64,000 bases of DNA, taken from contig NC_068575.1 of assembly GCF_025698545.1 (NCBI RefSeq), forward strand, positions 50,539,980-50,603,979, given 5' to 3'. The DNA comes from Gossypium raimondii (taxonomy: Eukaryota > Streptophyta > Magnoliopsida > Malvales > Malvaceae). Position 1 is the stretch's first letter, and every line of letters begins with the position of its first letter. Shown one piece after another: positions 1 through 11,658 of the stretch. Below the pieces are notes generated by a model. It worked only from the letters and a program-made list of their open reading frames with translations. It had not been told where the DNA came from and searched no databases. The position numbers were made by a program, and so were the translations under genes.

Positions 1-1421
1 ATTTGAGAAAGGTGAGTGAGTGTTTTGAGGAAGATGATGATGAGACAACCAAGCAGTGAGTGGGGAAGGGTTGGCTTGAGATCCATAGTAACATGGGGGA
101 GTAGTATTATATAACATATGCTCATATGATGAATTTAAGAGGGAGATAAGTATTAATTTAAGAACCAGACCTGGTGGCTTTTGTCTTTGCCATACACTTG
201 TAATCCCGTGGTTGGTCGGTCCCCGGTGGTCCTGATATCTTGGCCTGAAATGGATTATCAGTTAAGATCAGGGACTCAAAATCATCATATTAGGCCAATA
301 ATGCATTTAAGAGCCAAACTAAGCCAAACAGCAGATTTTGGTTATAATTTGTGATGGATTCTTCATTGTAACAGCATGTTTGTATATACCCCCATGAATG
401 AAGGTTTTTAAACAGCAATGTGTACCAAAGGAACATGTAATGTCAGAATAAATGTAAATGTTTATTCCAGAAACAGTGTAAGCATGTGAGCAAACAGATA
501 TTTTAGGACACTTGAAAATCCGGTGGGGACAAAGACAATGACCCCAGTTTTTGTCTCACATGGCAAGGTAAAGAAGAGATGCCACATAGGGCCATAGTAG
601 TTAGTTGTTCATGTTAATGTAATAATATGATGTTACAAGAAATTTGAGGCCAATCTTTGCACGACTTTCAACCTCTCTAATTATCATTTTCCTTTCTCAC
701 AGGGAAAGGAGGAGGGGGACTTGTCTTACAAAATTTTGATGGAAGATGGGGTGAATCGACGTGTCACTGTGTTCACCATTGCCTAAATTGGGTTTTCGTT
801 TCAAGTGTTCCTATATTTATGTTGGGAGAAGAATGCAGATGAGAGTGAATCGAGGAAGCAAAGGGATAACGTACATCATGGAATGTCTAGATATATTCTA
901 GAACCTTTCACCTTTTTTATATAATTCAGTGATAAACTTGCATGGATTTCAAGTTGATTGATATAAGATTTTGTGTTTAATCTCTCATTGTAATATAATT
1001 GTTCATTTATATAAAAAAATCCAAAAATTTCAATAATGGGGAAGAAGATCATGTTTTGGACTTGTCTTACAAAACTAGAAACTAGACAAAATACAACTTT
1101 CTGCCAAACATTTGATAGCAAAATCGTTGCCAACGTAATGTCAAAACAGGAAGAAGACACGAAAAAGATAGTTGGTGAAATCTTGAAATAGTCGATGAGC
1201 TATGAATACAAGAAAACTTGGACCCAGAAATCCAAAATTGGAGCCTGTTGGGCCAACTGAGCCTGTTTGATCTTATAAAGTTGTTTTCACTAGGATATTT
1301 TAGTCATTATAAAAGATTGTAGCCCTTTAAGGAAGAAAACAGTGTTGACAAATTAAGCTTCAAAATTGGAGCTTTTTTCTTCTTCTTCGATTATTTTTCG
1401 CCGGAACTCTCTTAAAAAGCA
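1..1421. other. Intergenic, possible upstream region of a gene beyond the left edge
   Basis: No coding region is supported here. On the minus strand a TATATAATA-type box lies near position 110, followed leftwards by a CT-rich stretch that resembles a 5' untranslated leader. A minus-strand gene may therefore start beyond position 1. This is weak, since it rests on composition alone. The last ~150 bases before 1422 would be the LSM5 leader and core promoter. The short open frames are AT-rich and resemble nothing I know. Confidence 0.3.
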
Positions 1422-2739
1422 ATGGCAAACAATCCCTCGCAGCTTCTTCCGTCAGGTGACTTTTTTTACCCCTTTCTGGTTTTTTCCTTCACTTTCTCGA
1501 GAAAATCAGACAGAATATCAATTTGGGTTTCTGGTTTTTTTTTCCTCTGCAGAGTTGATAGATAGGTGCATAGGGTCCAAAATATGGGTGATAATGAAAG
1601 GGGACAAGGAGCTCGTGGGTACTCTTAGAGGCTTCGATGTTTACGTCAACATGGTCCTCGAAGATGTCACTGAATAGTAAAGTTCTTTCTTCCTTCTTTT
1701 CTTCTTTGAAGGTTTAGATTTAGATATTTCAGCTCAGACTTTCCCTGCAATGTTTGACTTTGTTCTGTATTCTAGGGTTTCTCACTAGAGAAAAATGGGC
1801 TACGAAATTAATGAGAAAGATATCAAGTTGTCTGGGCATTATTAGTTGTCATGTTTGTATCAGTACTTTGGGTAACCTCTATTTTCCCCTTAAATTACTT
1901 AAGAGTTCAAACTTTAAGGTCAGGTTGAAGCAAATTTCCCATGATTTGAAGCTTTACTTTTCATCTTCTGGTTCAAATGTTGAAATTATTTGGAATCTGC
2001 AAAAAGTGAGTATGGCTTTTAAATTTGGGATAGAGTAGGTTTTCTACTCTCTTTTTTCTATGCCAATTGATACCTTGTGGTGGAATTAAGGTTTTTCAGT
2101 CACCATTTTCGTTACTGTTAATGTTGTGTCAGTAAGAATCCTCATTGTTGAAGGGACATGTTGAGAAATAATTGTTTTGGTCTGAAAATCCGCTTGCTTT
2201 GCCAGCCGCATGGCTCCTTTTTTTCATTTATGTTTCGTCCTGATTGATCTTCATAGTGGTTCGCATATCCTTTTACTAGGTGGTGATGGTTATTTCTTTT
2301 GAGAGTGACAAGATGTTTGGTTTGCTTTTTCTCACATTGACTTGAAAACAATAGTGCTATACAAGAATATGCATAATATATATTTCATTTGACTTTAATG
2401 ACTTAGTAACATGTCTGCCTCATGCTCGACCGCGTGCATAAGTGATTCTCGAGTGTTTGCCCCCCTTAAATAGGATATCCCTCATAGAATGTGCTGATGT
2501 TATTTGCTTCTATGCTTCTTTTTTGCATATTACAGTGAGATCACCACTGAAGGAAGACGGATCACAAAGCTTGATCAAATTTTGCTTAATGGAAACAACA
2601 TCGCCATTGTAAGATTTTGTTTACACAATTTGGATTACCAGAAACCAAAGGCCACAGATTATAACGGTTTCAAATTTCTTATACTATTTCATTTTGTGCA
2701 ATGCAGTTGGTCCCAGGAGGCTCACCTGATCCCGAATGA
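1422..2739 (+). CDS. LSM5: U6 snRNA-associated Sm-like protein LSm5
   Basis: LSm5 is one subunit of two heptameric rings: LSm2-8, which binds the 3' end of U6 snRNA in the nucleus, and LSm1-7, which activates decapping in cytoplasmic mRNA decay. In Arabidopsis it is SAD1 and affects ABA and salt responses. I splice four exons: 1422-1455, 1553-1676, 2536-2608 and 2707-2739. They sum to 264 nt, giving 87 residues, the normal family length. All introns have GT-AG borders. The start is fixed by the typical N-terminus [17 protein letters not shown]. The Sm1 segment runs through [20 protein letters not shown] and ends in DVTEYE. The Sm2 segment is [15 protein letters not shown]. The second intron is long (859 bp). 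Near-identity to the plant family makes the call secure. Expression is probably constitutive, but no regulatory site was recognised. Confidence 0.95.
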
Positions 2740-3160
2740 AAGTGTTAGCTCCTCCATGTTTCTTTTAATGTTATTAATTCCTGGCCATATTCTCAGTTTT
2801 AGTGAGAAATCTGGTGCAGAACTTAATTAGTTAACTTGGATCACTGTAAGATTCTCGAAATTTGGTGGTAGGGCAGAGTTGGCAACATTTACTGTCATGG
2901 TTAATGATTGATTGTGCTTATCATAACATTTCAAATGCTTTTAGGTCTAATGTCACTTTATTGGTCCATCATCCTTGTTAACTAGTATTATATTTGCTTA
3001 GACGGATTTAGCCTTAAGAATCAAGAAGAGCCAGGTTTGGCATTGTTGCAGTTAAGCGCATTGATGCAATTAAAGAATAGTATGCTTTTCCTTAAGCATG
3101 GGGTCTCAATGCTTCTGCATTCTGGGGGATATTCTTTGGCAAATAAGTACATGTTTTAGG

Positions 3161-3272
3161 TCAAATTTTGCTATTGGTCTCGTAAGTTGTGGATTTATTT
3201 CATTTTTTTAATTTTATCATTTTTAGTCCCTATGTTTCTTAAATTTGAAATTTTAATCTTGACTCAAAACGG
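3161..3272 (+). repeat. Left end of an older MITE of the family at 48.9-49.4 kb
   Basis: The run around AAATTTTGCTATTGGTCTC closely resembles the terminal inverted repeat of the element at 48876-49434, and the similarity continues to the point where the large MULE starts at 3282. Beyond that MULE (from 11378) the sequence can be read as the degraded remainder, but its far end is not convincing. I infer that the MULE landed inside this older element. Confidence 0.4.
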
Positions 3273-3993
3273 TAATTAAAAGGGTAAACTACCAAAATAG
3301 TCACATTTGTTTACCTCATATTATATTTTTGTTACTTATGTTTATATTTTAGTCACTGAGCTGTTAATTGCCGTTAACGGTGTAACGGTAAGTTGAATTG
3401 ACACGTCAAATCATCATTTCAAACAAAAATTTTATATTAAATTATACAATTGGTCTTCATATTTTTTCGTTTTGAGTAATTTAATTTTTTATTTTATGTT
3501 CTTTTGAACTTTTTTTTTTCATTCTCTTATGATTCTCTCTTTGTTTTCCTTCCTTCTCTATTTCTTTAATGTATTAAATAACAAATAAATATAAAAAGGT
3601 TGGTCTTAAAATACAAACTAAGCTTTAATAATGCAAGCAACAGAAAAGAACTCTCTAAATCCTTAAATGAAATGTATCATAAGTAATATTAATATAGAAT
3701 AAATTATTGTGAAAACAAAGGTAACCCCCCAAAAATAGGTAATAAAGAAACTCAAGATATTATCTTCCTTTCCAAAATTAAATCAACTTTTTTCCTTCCC
3801 ATTTTCTTAGACTTTCTCAGCATCCAAACACCCAAAAAAGGTTAACGTAAAAAATCACAAAAAAAAAAAACTTGCCAACGATTTTAGCGAGGGTTTTGAT
3901 ATAACAATCAATTATTTCCTACTTAGTAGCTTTTTCTTCACTGAGTTTATCCGTAACGATAAGTCAATGCTTATGATCACAATTTGAAAATAA

Positions 3994-4227
3994 TTGGATC
4001 ATTTCAGTTGGCAGCTGGTCGCTGAAGTTCGACCCAAAGTTGAGCAGAGGGTAAGAGGAGTTTTCGGAGCGATTGACGCGGCACCGGATGGAGGTGAAAC
4101 GCGTCGGGGTGAGAGGGAGACATTGGACGACGTGAGAAAGAGGTGTAAGAGGGTGATGAGAGAAGTGGGGGGAAGTGATGGGAGGAGGATGAGTGATGGA
4201 TTTGGTGGATATGAGGCATTTGGGTAG
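3994..4227 (+). other. GC-rich open segment inside the MULE, possible captured gene fragment
   Basis: A 77-codon open frame lies between the left MULE repeat and the inserted retrotransposon. It is rich in Arg, Gly and Asp/Glu and much GC-richer than its surroundings. The opposite strand is also open in two frames, as is common in GC-rich DNA, so the strand is uncertain. I do not recognise the peptide. Mutator-like elements often carry host gene pieces (Pack-MULEs), which is one explanation. The other is that this is ordinary MULE sub-terminal sequence. Confidence 0.25.
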
Positions 4228-4255
4228 GAAAAAGGATAGAGTAAGGTGACGTGTG

Positions 4256-7200
4256 TGTCATGAACCACAGTTCAAAACCCGTGACCATTGTACAAAATGC
4301 ATCTTATGGAGGTCTATCATTTAGATAAAGATCATTTGACCCACGAGAGTTGGCCCGATTCAAAGAGCTGTTGAAGAAGTCTGTCCGTTTAAAGCTTGAG
4401 TGACCCAATGATGCAGATATGGAAAGTTAGGCTACATTGGTAAATAGGGAAACTAATCTTAGAAGATGGATAGGAATAGTATCTTGTAAGATTAGATATG
4501 ATTTGATTATGTAATCTTGTAAATCTCTTGATTAAAGGGATATGCTTAATCTCGTTTGTCGATGTAACTTGATTTAGACAGTCGATTTAGGGGAGTTTAA
4601 CTATAAATAAAAAGCATCCTCTTCACTTATAAATCATCCATTCATCCCTTGTATTTTTTGAGAAATTAATACAATTGAGAGTATTTACTCAAACACTTCT
4701 CGTGCATAAATTTTCTGTGGCTATTCTATTCTTTTGAGTCTTCTTTTGATTCGTGTTGCTTCCACTATATAAATTGGTGCATTGGAAAAATTATTTGTGA
4801 CTACTTACTTTGTGGTGGTTAGGCTGACTTAGGCATGTTTGGAATGAAATGATCGCCTAAAATCGCATGAATTGCGAGACTAAAGTTCTAGCCCCGTGAC
4901 AGTGGTATTCGAGCCTGGGTTGCGAAGGCACCGTCGAGATGTCGAAAGAAGTTGCTGATCAGAATGAGTCAAAGGAGACCCATTGGTGGGCCAAAAAACT
5001 AATTCTATTAAAGGAAAAGTTGTCGGCTGTAAAGGAACGAGTGGCTAATCTCGAGGAGCCCATGAAGACGTGAAGGAATCACTCGAGGACTGGCTGGAAC
5101 AATCTAGGGACTATGTGTAACACCCCCTAACCCCAAACCGTCACCGGAACAAGGTTATGGAGTATTACCAGACATATCGGATAACTTATAACTAATTTAC
5201 AATTAAATAACAGATATAGCATACTTGTATCAAATATGTCATATTAGTTCCATTTCATACTTAACCAATTTAAACATCATTCTACAACCGTAATAACAAA
5301 ACTTTTATTCTTAACCTATACATCACCTAGGTACATGCCACATTATCAAACAAAGGTACATAACTAAAATTTCTCTGAGTTCGGGATTGCTCTGGATACT
5401 GGACCGGATACTGGCTTTCTACTAACCTGCGCACGGAGACAACCGCACGCTGAGTATAGAAATACTCAGTGGTATTACCATAATTCAAATTAATAACATT
5501 AATCGATAAATTATATACATTTAAATTTATGTCTACAATTATTCAATACATTTTCTCGTACTTTAAATCAACCTGATAATTAATAACAATAAGCAATATT
5601 TCAAATCTTGTATTTAGTTGTATTCATACCTTATTTCACTATCTCAATTCTATTGGATTTTTCGACATCTCATTCTAATAATTCATTCCAATTCATACAA
5701 ATTCAATCAATTTATCAACTCATTCATTATCATTTCTATTTATATTCAATTTATACTTTTCAATCTTTTAATAATCAAATTAAACATTTAGACCAACATG
5801 TTTCAATAATAATAATAACTTATTTTATAAAATTTGTATTCAAATTAACTCATACACTATTTCTTAATTCAATTTATACCATTAATCTTTCAATAAACAT
5901 TTAATACATTAAATCAACTTGTTTCAACAACAGTAATAATAATAACTATCTTTTAATTCGATTCGTTCAGTTATAAACAATTTTACACTTATAATCTTTT
6001 AACACTCAATTGATACATTAAATCCATAAATAAATTTCAATAACTTGTATTCAATTAAATTCACATATTATTTCACTATTTCAAATTTTTTAATTTTCAC
6101 TTCTCATTTCTCAACAATAGCTACTTTAATTTGCTTTTCTTCACTTAGATTTTACATTATCTCATACTACCAAACCAGTTCATGAACTATATCATTATCT
6201 ATTTCTTGAACCCATGGTTCATACATTTCATTACAATTATCACTACTAATAAACATTTCAATCTTTTAATATTATCAATTATTTATATATATAAATATCA
6301 TTCTTATTTCTTTATTTCAAATTTCACTTTTCACATATACTATATCATTCGAGATTAGTTTTATCAGTAATTTATTTCATTTGCCTCTATTAACTTGACT
6401 CGGACTCACAGAGATACGCGAATTCCACCCAAACACACCGAATATCCAACCAAAACACACCGAAATAAATATAAACCCTCCATAACACAATCGATATATC
6501 ATATCCTCCCAAACACACCAATAAGGCATTAAATGCCTCTTCGGATAAACCGAAGCATATAATAACATAATCATCTTCGGCCGAGCTACAAATCTCCTCA
6601 TCACATCACAAATCCTATGGCATGCCATTTGTATCCAATCTAGTCCGATAAGTTAATAGGGTATTCGAATCACATTTCAATTCAATCACTTTCTCATACT
6701 TTCAATTCCAATTTAATCACAATTTAATTCAATACATTTTCACCTTTCAATCAAGATACCATCAAATGCTCATACCTATTCATACTTCATTTTAATTTCA
6801 TTCAATTCACATACAATTCAATATCATTTAATTCAATATCGATATTCACCTTATTTTTATTTACTAAACATATTATTTAAAATTCAACAATAATTACTAT
6901 TAATAAATTCAATGCCAATATGTATTTTTCATTTAATTCAATCATGATTCTTACCTCAATTTGCTTATCATGTATATTAATTTAAATTTTAACAATTAAT
7001 AATTAAATTCGAATTATGGTAATACTAACCGTAAATTTTCTCGAGTCACTCCTTGATCACCTTCCCCTTTCCTTTCTCGGCAATGACTCTTGCACGACAT
7101 TAGCTACGTAATTAAACAATTAAAAATTATTAATACACAATTTCATCAAAACATTTCCATTTATACCTAAACTTTACCTAAATTCTAATTTAATCCATTA

Positions 7201-10200
7201 TCAATACTAATTTTATTTTCCCAATCTAACTCCATATTCTCTCTTAATTCTTACCATAAACTCATTTTAACTCTTCATTTTCACCATAAATCCCTAATTT
7301 CGGGATTCTTTCAATTTAGTCTCTAGTATTCAAAACTTACACTTTATTTTACAATTAAATCATTTACTAACTTCTAACTTGAAATTCAATCAATTTAACC
7401 CTAATTCTTTCATTTATTCAACATAATCAATGTCTAGAAATATAATATCTTCCCAAATTTCAACATAAACCATGAAATATTTTGCTCTAGAACTCCAAAA
7501 ACTCAAAAATTATAAGAAAATAACTTAATTTGAGTTACCAATTGAGCTTGAAACATTGAAACCCCAAATTTTCTTTCTTTCCTTCCCTTTTTCTTTTTCT
7601 TTCCTTTCTTCCCTGTTTTCGTTTGCCTATTCTGTTTCCATTTCTCTTTTTCTATCTTTTATTTCTTTTATTAAATTAGTTTAATATAATAACAATAAAA
7701 TAATAATATAATATTTCTTACTTAAATAATATGTAAGTATGTAATCATTACTTATTTCATTCTTCCACATGTCATCATATACACCATGCATTTGTCAACA
7801 ATTTTATTTATTTGGAATATAATATATAATATAATTAATATAATTTACAATATAATAAAATAATAGTATACTTCAAAAAATCTCAGATTTTATCATGCAT
7901 ATGCCGCCTCATTTATGGGACTTGGCATATTTACCTATTTAGTCCTTTTAACTTTTCTTTAATCTATAATTAAACTTTTATCCTTGTTGCAATTTAGTCC
8001 TTTTAATCAATTAACCATCGGAACATTAAAATTTCTTAACAACTTTAATACTACCCTAATGACACTCTGTAAATATTTATAAAAATATTTACGGCTCAGT
8101 TTATAATATCCAGGTCTCGATACCTCGTTTTGACCCAATTTACCTAATACTTTCTTTTAAATCACAAAATTCACTAATTCAAAAATATTTCTAAAATCAC
8201 GCTTAACTTATAATTATTAATTACTACATTTTTTTAACTTTTTCATCGAATTTAGTGATCTCAAATCACTGTTCTGACACTACTGAAAATTGGGCTGTTA
8301 CACTATGTGATGATGTCTCTTGATTCCAATGTGGAAAATGTATAAGAGTTGTTAAATTACACTAGGAATAAGCTGACGGAGAAGAATGATGCTCTCGAGG
8401 CTATGATGATGGCTTTGAAGAAAGAAACAATGGCTACGACGAAAGCTTTGAGCACAATAATAGATGAGCTCAATGGAGAGCTTGCCTTGTGTCCAGCAGT
8501 CGTGAGTAATAGAGTGTCGAGTGTAGCATTCAATTGTGAGGTAGATGTCCCGAAGCCGAAAGAGTTTACGGGGACAAGGTCTGCATGCGATGTGGGCAAT
8601 TTCTTGTGGAGAATGGAGCACTACTTTCGTGTGCCAAAGGCATCATGGAGGATGTGATTAAAGTAAACACTAATTCCATGTTTCTTATTGATATTGCGCT
8701 TTTTTGGTAGTGAGACAGGTCCGCAGATAAAAGGCATAGTGAGATTAAGACGTGAGAAGAGTTCTATCATAAATTAAATGGGCAGTTTTATCCAGAATTT
8801 ACCGAGGAAGCTCGAGAAAAGTTATGATGGCTTACGCAACGAGGCACAGTGGGGGAGTATGTTCGAGAGTTTAAGGAACTCATGCTCCAAATTTCAGACG
8901 TAACCGAGATTGAAGCGTTTCTTGCTTTCAAGAATGGGTTAAAGTCGTGGGTCAAACAAATTGAAACGAAGAGGTGTCTAAGAGTTGTCGAAAGCTATGA
9001 CGGTAGTGGAGTCCATGGTCAAGCTGGGTCTAGGAAAAGACAAGTTTGAGTCTTCCAAGTCCGAGGAAATGGGTGTATATGAAGGGAACCACAAGGAAGA
9101 TAATGGCAATGGCAACGACAATGGTGGTAATAGGAAACTATGAGTTGGGAAGAGGAAACCCAACAAAAATAAGAGCAATATCAAATACTTTCTTTTCGAC
9201 GATTCATATATGTTGAAGAAATGTCCGAAGAAATTCGTGCTTTCTGAGAATGACAAGTCTAAAGGTAAAGTCGTGAGACTTGGGTCCAGCGCAAAGAGTG
9301 CCGAAGCTAAAGAGCCCGAAAATGAGAAGAAGCTAGTGGAGTGTTTCTTGTGTCATGGCTGCATAGGTTGTGAAAATGTCCGAAAAAGTCTACTATCAAA
9401 TAGGATGATGGGTTAGACAAAGTGCCCAAGAAACTTGGTTTGAGTGCAAGGGGTGTCGAATCCAAGAGGTCAAAGTGGAGCAAGAAGAAGCCAGTGAAAT
9501 ACTTTTTGTGTGGTTGTTCGTATGAGTTGTGGAACTGTCCAAAGTAATTCAAGTTCGTCGTGGTCAAGGAAAAGACAACATCGAAGCTTGTTGAGTCATC
9601 GAAAGGGCTTTCACCCAAGGAAGAGGTGATTCTGACGTCAGACTTAAAGGAAGAAGTAGTGATGGAAACATTGAAGCTAGGACCAATGAGGCTCAATTCG
9701 ATGAAAACAACAGAGTTTGCTGAGTGGCGAGGTTTTCACCCAAGGAAGAGGTGAGTTATGCATTGGACTTAGAGGAAGAAGTAGTGATGCAAACTTTGAA
9801 TCTAGGATCAATGAGGCTCATTTCTGTTGATTCATTAGATGAGCTACCACCAATAGGTGAGATCAGTTGTGCATCAGACTTTGTGAAAGTGGTGATGCAA
9901 ACTAAAAAGTTGACTAGAGTAAATGTTGTGAGTAAGTTACATTTCGAACACTTTGGTAGTGTTTTGCATTCTAACTTGTTGGCTGGGCAAGAACATAGTG
10001 GCCCTTTCAAAGTTCTTAAGCGAGAAGGGCGAGAGACTGTGGACATGCCGAAGCTAGTGGTGAGAATCAAAAGGATTCCGATCAAAGCGAGTCAAACTGT
10101 GGGCAAGTGAGAGCCGTGGCTTCTTACCGACGAGATGTACCAACGAGTGAGACGATTCGAGTTAAGAGGCGATGAAAGTCGAGGCAAAAGTTTCGAAGGA

Positions 10201-10977
10201 AGGGACGACTCGATAGTGAGGTTAGTCGGGAATGAGCCAAGGTGACGAAAGAGTTCCGAGGCGAATCAAGTCAGCGTCATTTCGAAGGCGCAATGAGGGT
10301 GTTGCAAGAATAGGTAGGAAGAATGTCACGGGTCACAGTTCAAAGTCCGTGGCCATCACACAAAATGCATCCCATGGATGTCTATCGTTTAAATGGGGAT
10401 CATTTGACCCACGTGAGCGGGCCTGATTCAAAGAGCTGTTGAAGAAGTCTATCCGTTTGAAGCCTGGGTGGCCTAATGATGCAAATATGGAAAGTTAGGC
10501 TACATTGGTAAATAGGGAAACTAATATTAGAAGATGGATGAGAATAATATCTTGTAAGATTAGATATGATTTGATTATGTGATCTTGTAAATCCCTTGAT
10601 TGTAGGGATAGACTTAATCTCGTCCATTGATGTGATTTGATCTAGATCGTTGGTTTTGGGGGGATCAACTATAAATAAAAAGTCTCCCTCTCACTTCTAA
10701 ATCATACATTCATCCATTGTATTCTTGTATTCTTTGAGAAAGTAATACAATTGGAAGCATTTACTCAAACACATCTATTGCATAAGTTTTCTGGGGCTAT
10801 TTTGTTCTTTTGAGCTTTCTTTTGATTTGTGTTGCTTCTGCTATATAAATTGGTGCCTTGAAGAAATTCTTTGTGAATCCTCACTTTGTAGTGTTTAGAC
10901 TGACTTAGGCGTGTTTGGAACGAATGGATCGCCTAAAGTCGTACGGATTACGAGATTAAAGTTCCAGCTCTGTGACA
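4256..10977 (+). mobile_element. Gag-only LTR retrotransposon (Ty3/gypsy type), broken, non-autonomous
   Basis: Two direct repeats, 4256-4901 and 10324-10977 (about 650 bp each), both start TGTCA and end TGACA. Directly after the left repeat lies TGGTATTCGAGCC, a close match to an initiator-Met tRNA primer-binding site. A purine-rich tract (AGGTAGGAAGAA) precedes the right repeat. Once the inserted solo LTR (5116-8302) is set aside, the interior is only about 2.2 kb. It shows gag-like protein remains between about 8.35 and 9.4 kb and no protease, reverse transcriptase, RNase H or integrase. By hand, the first ~215 aligned LTR bases differ at roughly one site in seven, so the element is old. 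It is broken several times over. No matching 5-bp target duplication was found. Confidence 0.8.
5116..8302 (+). mobile_element. Solo LTR of a large Ty3/gypsy (Tekay/Del-like chromovirus) family
   Basis: This 3187-bp unit starts TGTAACACCCCCTAACC and ends GGGCTGTTACA. It is flanked by a perfect 5-bp direct repeat, CTATG (5111-5115 and 8303-8307). It has no internal coding region and is strongly AT-rich, so it is a solo LTR left by recombination between two LTRs. It sits in the interior of the gag-only retrotransposon. A second member of the family, reversed, is at 44688-47102. The chromovirus assignment rests on the TGTAACACCCC opening and the LTR size, and is inferred. Confidence 0.8.
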
Positions 10978-11658
10978 CATGAGGGTGGATGTAGCGGCAC
11001 GTGTAAGGGTTTGTGCCATGGTGAGTGAGAGATTGAATTTGATGAGAGTCGATAGTGTAAGAAAGTATAAGTTGAGAGAGGGTTTGTGCTATCCTATTTG
11101 ATACATTAAAAGAATTGGGGAAGGGAGGAAAACAGAGAGAGAAACAAAAGAGAATGAAAAAAAAAGTTAAAAGAACATAAAAGAAAAAAATTAAATTGCT
11201 TAAAACAAAAAATATAGAGATTAGTTGTATAATTTAACCTACAATTTTGTTTGAAATTATGAATTAACGTGCCACATCGGTTTATCATTACACGCTTAGT
11301 AACAATTAACATAAGTAACTAAAATGTAACCCGAGGTAAATAAAAGTGACTATTTTGATAATTTACTCTAATTAAAATATTATAACTTTTTTGGGAGTAT
11401 TATATGAAAATAATAAATTAATACAATATTATGTTTGTTGAATAAGATTTTGATTTTAGAATTTGAAAAGTAATGAAATTGAAATGATAAATATAGATAT
11501 TCAAATAACTTGTAAACTTTATTTTGATTTTTCAATATGAAAGCTTTGACAACTCACAAACAACTATCCAATCATGGGAAAATGGAAAGTCATATATTTA
11601 ATACAAATTGTAAGGTAGCAACAAGCATATCTATGGAGCATCCTTTGATATAAGGTCC

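Larger units (their letters stand above)
3282..11368. mobile_element. Mutator-like element (non-autonomous), carrying a nested LTR retrotransposon
   Basis: The ends are long inverted repeats: 3282-3582 begins GGGTAAACTACCAAAATAGT, and the reverse complement of 11092-11368 begins GAGTAAATTATCAAAATAGT. The two arms can be followed against each other for about 280-300 bp. A perfect 9-bp direct repeat, TAATTAAAA, flanks the element at 3273-3281 and 11369-11377. Nine-bp duplications with TIRs of this length are diagnostic of Mutator-like elements. Without the inserted retrotransposon (4256-10977) the unit is only about 1.37 kb. No transposase is visible, so it is non-autonomous. The interior beside the inserted element (about 4010-4235) is GC-richer than its surroundings and partly open, which could be a captured host fragment. 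Confidence 0.85.

Noticed and set aside
876-1160. 94-codon open frame on the minus strand left of LSM5
   Set aside because: No family resemblance, AT-rich composition, and no splice partners.
5608-5904. 98-codon open frame
   Set aside because: Low-complexity AT-rich sequence inside a solo LTR; no protein character.
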